This document shows positions 63,216 to 64,000 of a DNA stretch of 64,000 bases, piece after piece. The position numbers and the translations under genes were made by a program. Numbering within the stretch: the first letter of the stretch is position 1; each line of letters opens with the position of its first letter. Under the pieces are notes generated by a model. That model saw only the letters and a list, made by a program, of their open reading frames with translations, did not search any database and was not told where the DNA came from. The DNA is from Simmondsia chinensis (taxonomy: Eukaryota; Streptophyta; Magnoliopsida; Caryophyllales; Simmondsiaceae), in NCBI GenBank assembly GCA_018398585.1, contig JAGTTD010000011.1:33724164-33788163 (forward strand). Direction: 5' to 3'.

Positions 63216-63279
63216 GAGAATAATCTTCAAATAATATGCATAAAGGTTCAAGTTTTAATTTTTCCCAAGCCCAGATAGA

Positions 63280-63425
63280 AACTGTAAACAAGAAATGTTT
63301 TCTTTTTTACATTAGTAAGGTGGGAGGGAGAGGAAATGGTGCTAGTCGGAATCAAACCCTGGTGGCGCATTTAGCTTCAGCCGTTCCTCACCACTAGGTC
63401 GTGCCCATGATGGACAATTGAAAAC
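63280..63425 (-). mobile_element. tRNA-derived SINE (arm 2 copy)
   Basis: Minus strand: GACCTAGTGGTGAGGAACGG (A box) and CAGGGTTTGATTCCGAC (B box), better kept than its partner at 48993-49130. Confidence 0.6.
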
Positions 63426-63698
63426 AGAAATCAAGAACAAGAAATGTCATACCACCATACTCTTTTAATTTCTCAAAAACCAAAAGATCAAAACCGAACG
63501 TGAAACAAAAGAGCCATCAAATTGCTCAAATCTGTTTACATGGCCCAAAATTCCACATTTCCATTTGAGAAATGGTACTGAACACGTTACCGACACTAAG
63601 GAAGAGCTAACTCAATCACAACTATCTAGATTCAATCACAACTGTCAATACCTTCTACATGCATACCACCAAGTGCAACAAATAACTATAAAACCGAG

Positions 63699-63774
63699 GA
63701 TAATGTTATTGTTAGGGCAAAAATATTGACGTCAAACAACTTTGCAAATATCTATGGCTATTATTCACTTTAAT
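63699..63774. mobile_element. M1 MITE interrupted by a second MITE
   Basis: Has the M1 end (reverse complement of CAATAACATT..., i.e. ATGTTATTGTTAGGGCAAAA) and the GAATAATAGCCATA centre, then stops at the TAA where the next element begins. It is also present in arm 1, so it is older than the duplication. Confidence 0.6.
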
Positions 63775-64000
63775 GCCTTCTTTGGTAATTGGGTAAAGGG
63801 GGATAAAGAGGGGAAGGGTAAGATATTATTCTATCTTTGTTTGGATATGACAAGTAAAGAAGAATAAGAGTAAAGAGGGGTAAATGAGTTATCCTTAACA
63901 ATTGAGTAAAAAGGTAAGGATAAAGAAAATAATAGTTAAAATAAAAGTAAAATTGTCCAATTTTTTTTAAAAAACTTACCATCTTCTCCCAATTTGGGGT
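63775..64000. mobile_element. Harbinger/Tourist-type MITE, cut by the window end
   Basis: Starts after TAA (63772-63774) with TGCCTTCTTTGGTAATTGGG and continues like 10154-10511 (GAGGGGTAAATGAGTTATCC, AAAATTGTCCAATTTTTTT). The right end lies outside the window. Confidence 0.8.

Larger units (their letters stand above)
59300..63774 (-). repeat. Arm 2 of a large inverted duplication
   Basis: Inverted counterpart of 48490-53100. It contains the intact NPF exons 4-5 and the broken uL30m copy. The MITE at 63775 interrupts the arm, so the duplication may continue beyond the window. Confidence 0.85.

Noticed and set aside
1..64000. CRISPR arrays, operons, ribosome binding sites
   Set aside because: The gene structures and repeats are those of a plant nuclear genome; no such prokaryotic features are present.

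Overview
The window is nuclear DNA of a flowering plant, probably a eudicot. It is AT-rich, has genes split by GT-AG introns, and contains plant-only families: a class I KNOX homeobox gene, a CLE peptide, an NPF transporter, a plant-mobile-domain MULE, a Ty3/gypsy chromovirus, a TRIM, and many SINEs and MITEs. The species cannot be named from the sequence.

Layout. At 1.6 kb is an intact CLE signalling-peptide gene. From 3 to 14 kb lie SINEs, a LINE end, a TRIM, MITEs and a broken EBS/SHL-like (BAH-PHD) gene fragment. From 15.8 to 22.6 kb is a complete four-exon SHOOTMERISTEMLESS-like KNOX gene (minus strand, 370 aa), whose introns are loaded with retroposons. From 26.6 to 32.5 kb is a chromodomain Ty3/gypsy element (minus strand) with both LTRs, PBS, PPT, gag and pol; it is inactivated by two nonsense codons and a lost protease aspartate. 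From 38.3 to 42.75 kb is a MULE with 176-bp terminal inverted repeats and an exact 9-bp target duplication. It carries a SWIM/zinc-knuckle transposase remnant and a six-exon plant mobile domain (PMD) gene. At 45.0-46.8 kb is a mitochondrial-type RRM protein gene (minus, 127 aa, four exons). At 48.1-51.0 kb is the uL30m ribosomal protein gene (plus, 107 aa), with a TGGGCC-rich promoter far upstream. At 57.0-61.3 kb is a nitrate/peptide transporter of the NPF6 type (plus, 577 aa, five exons).

Two larger patterns stand out. (1) About 48.5-53.1 kb and 59.3-63.8 kb are arms of an inverted duplication. Arm 1 keeps uL30m and has a ruined NPF copy; arm 2 keeps NPF and has a ruined uL30m copy, so the loss is reciprocal. 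The arms also serve as empty-site controls for two later insertions. (2) A SINE superfamily shares one 3' module (it resembles the Au/'Angio-domain' type 3' end of plant SINEs) joined to at least three different 5' heads: a 5S rRNA head (seven copies, two subfamilies), a short head ending in a splice-acceptor-like sequence, and a 568-bp long form. Most copies have clear target-site duplications. The 5S-headed, head-swapping family is the best candidate here for something little described in plants.

Coordinates of exons, TSDs and repeats were read by eye. Percentages and alignments are approximate.
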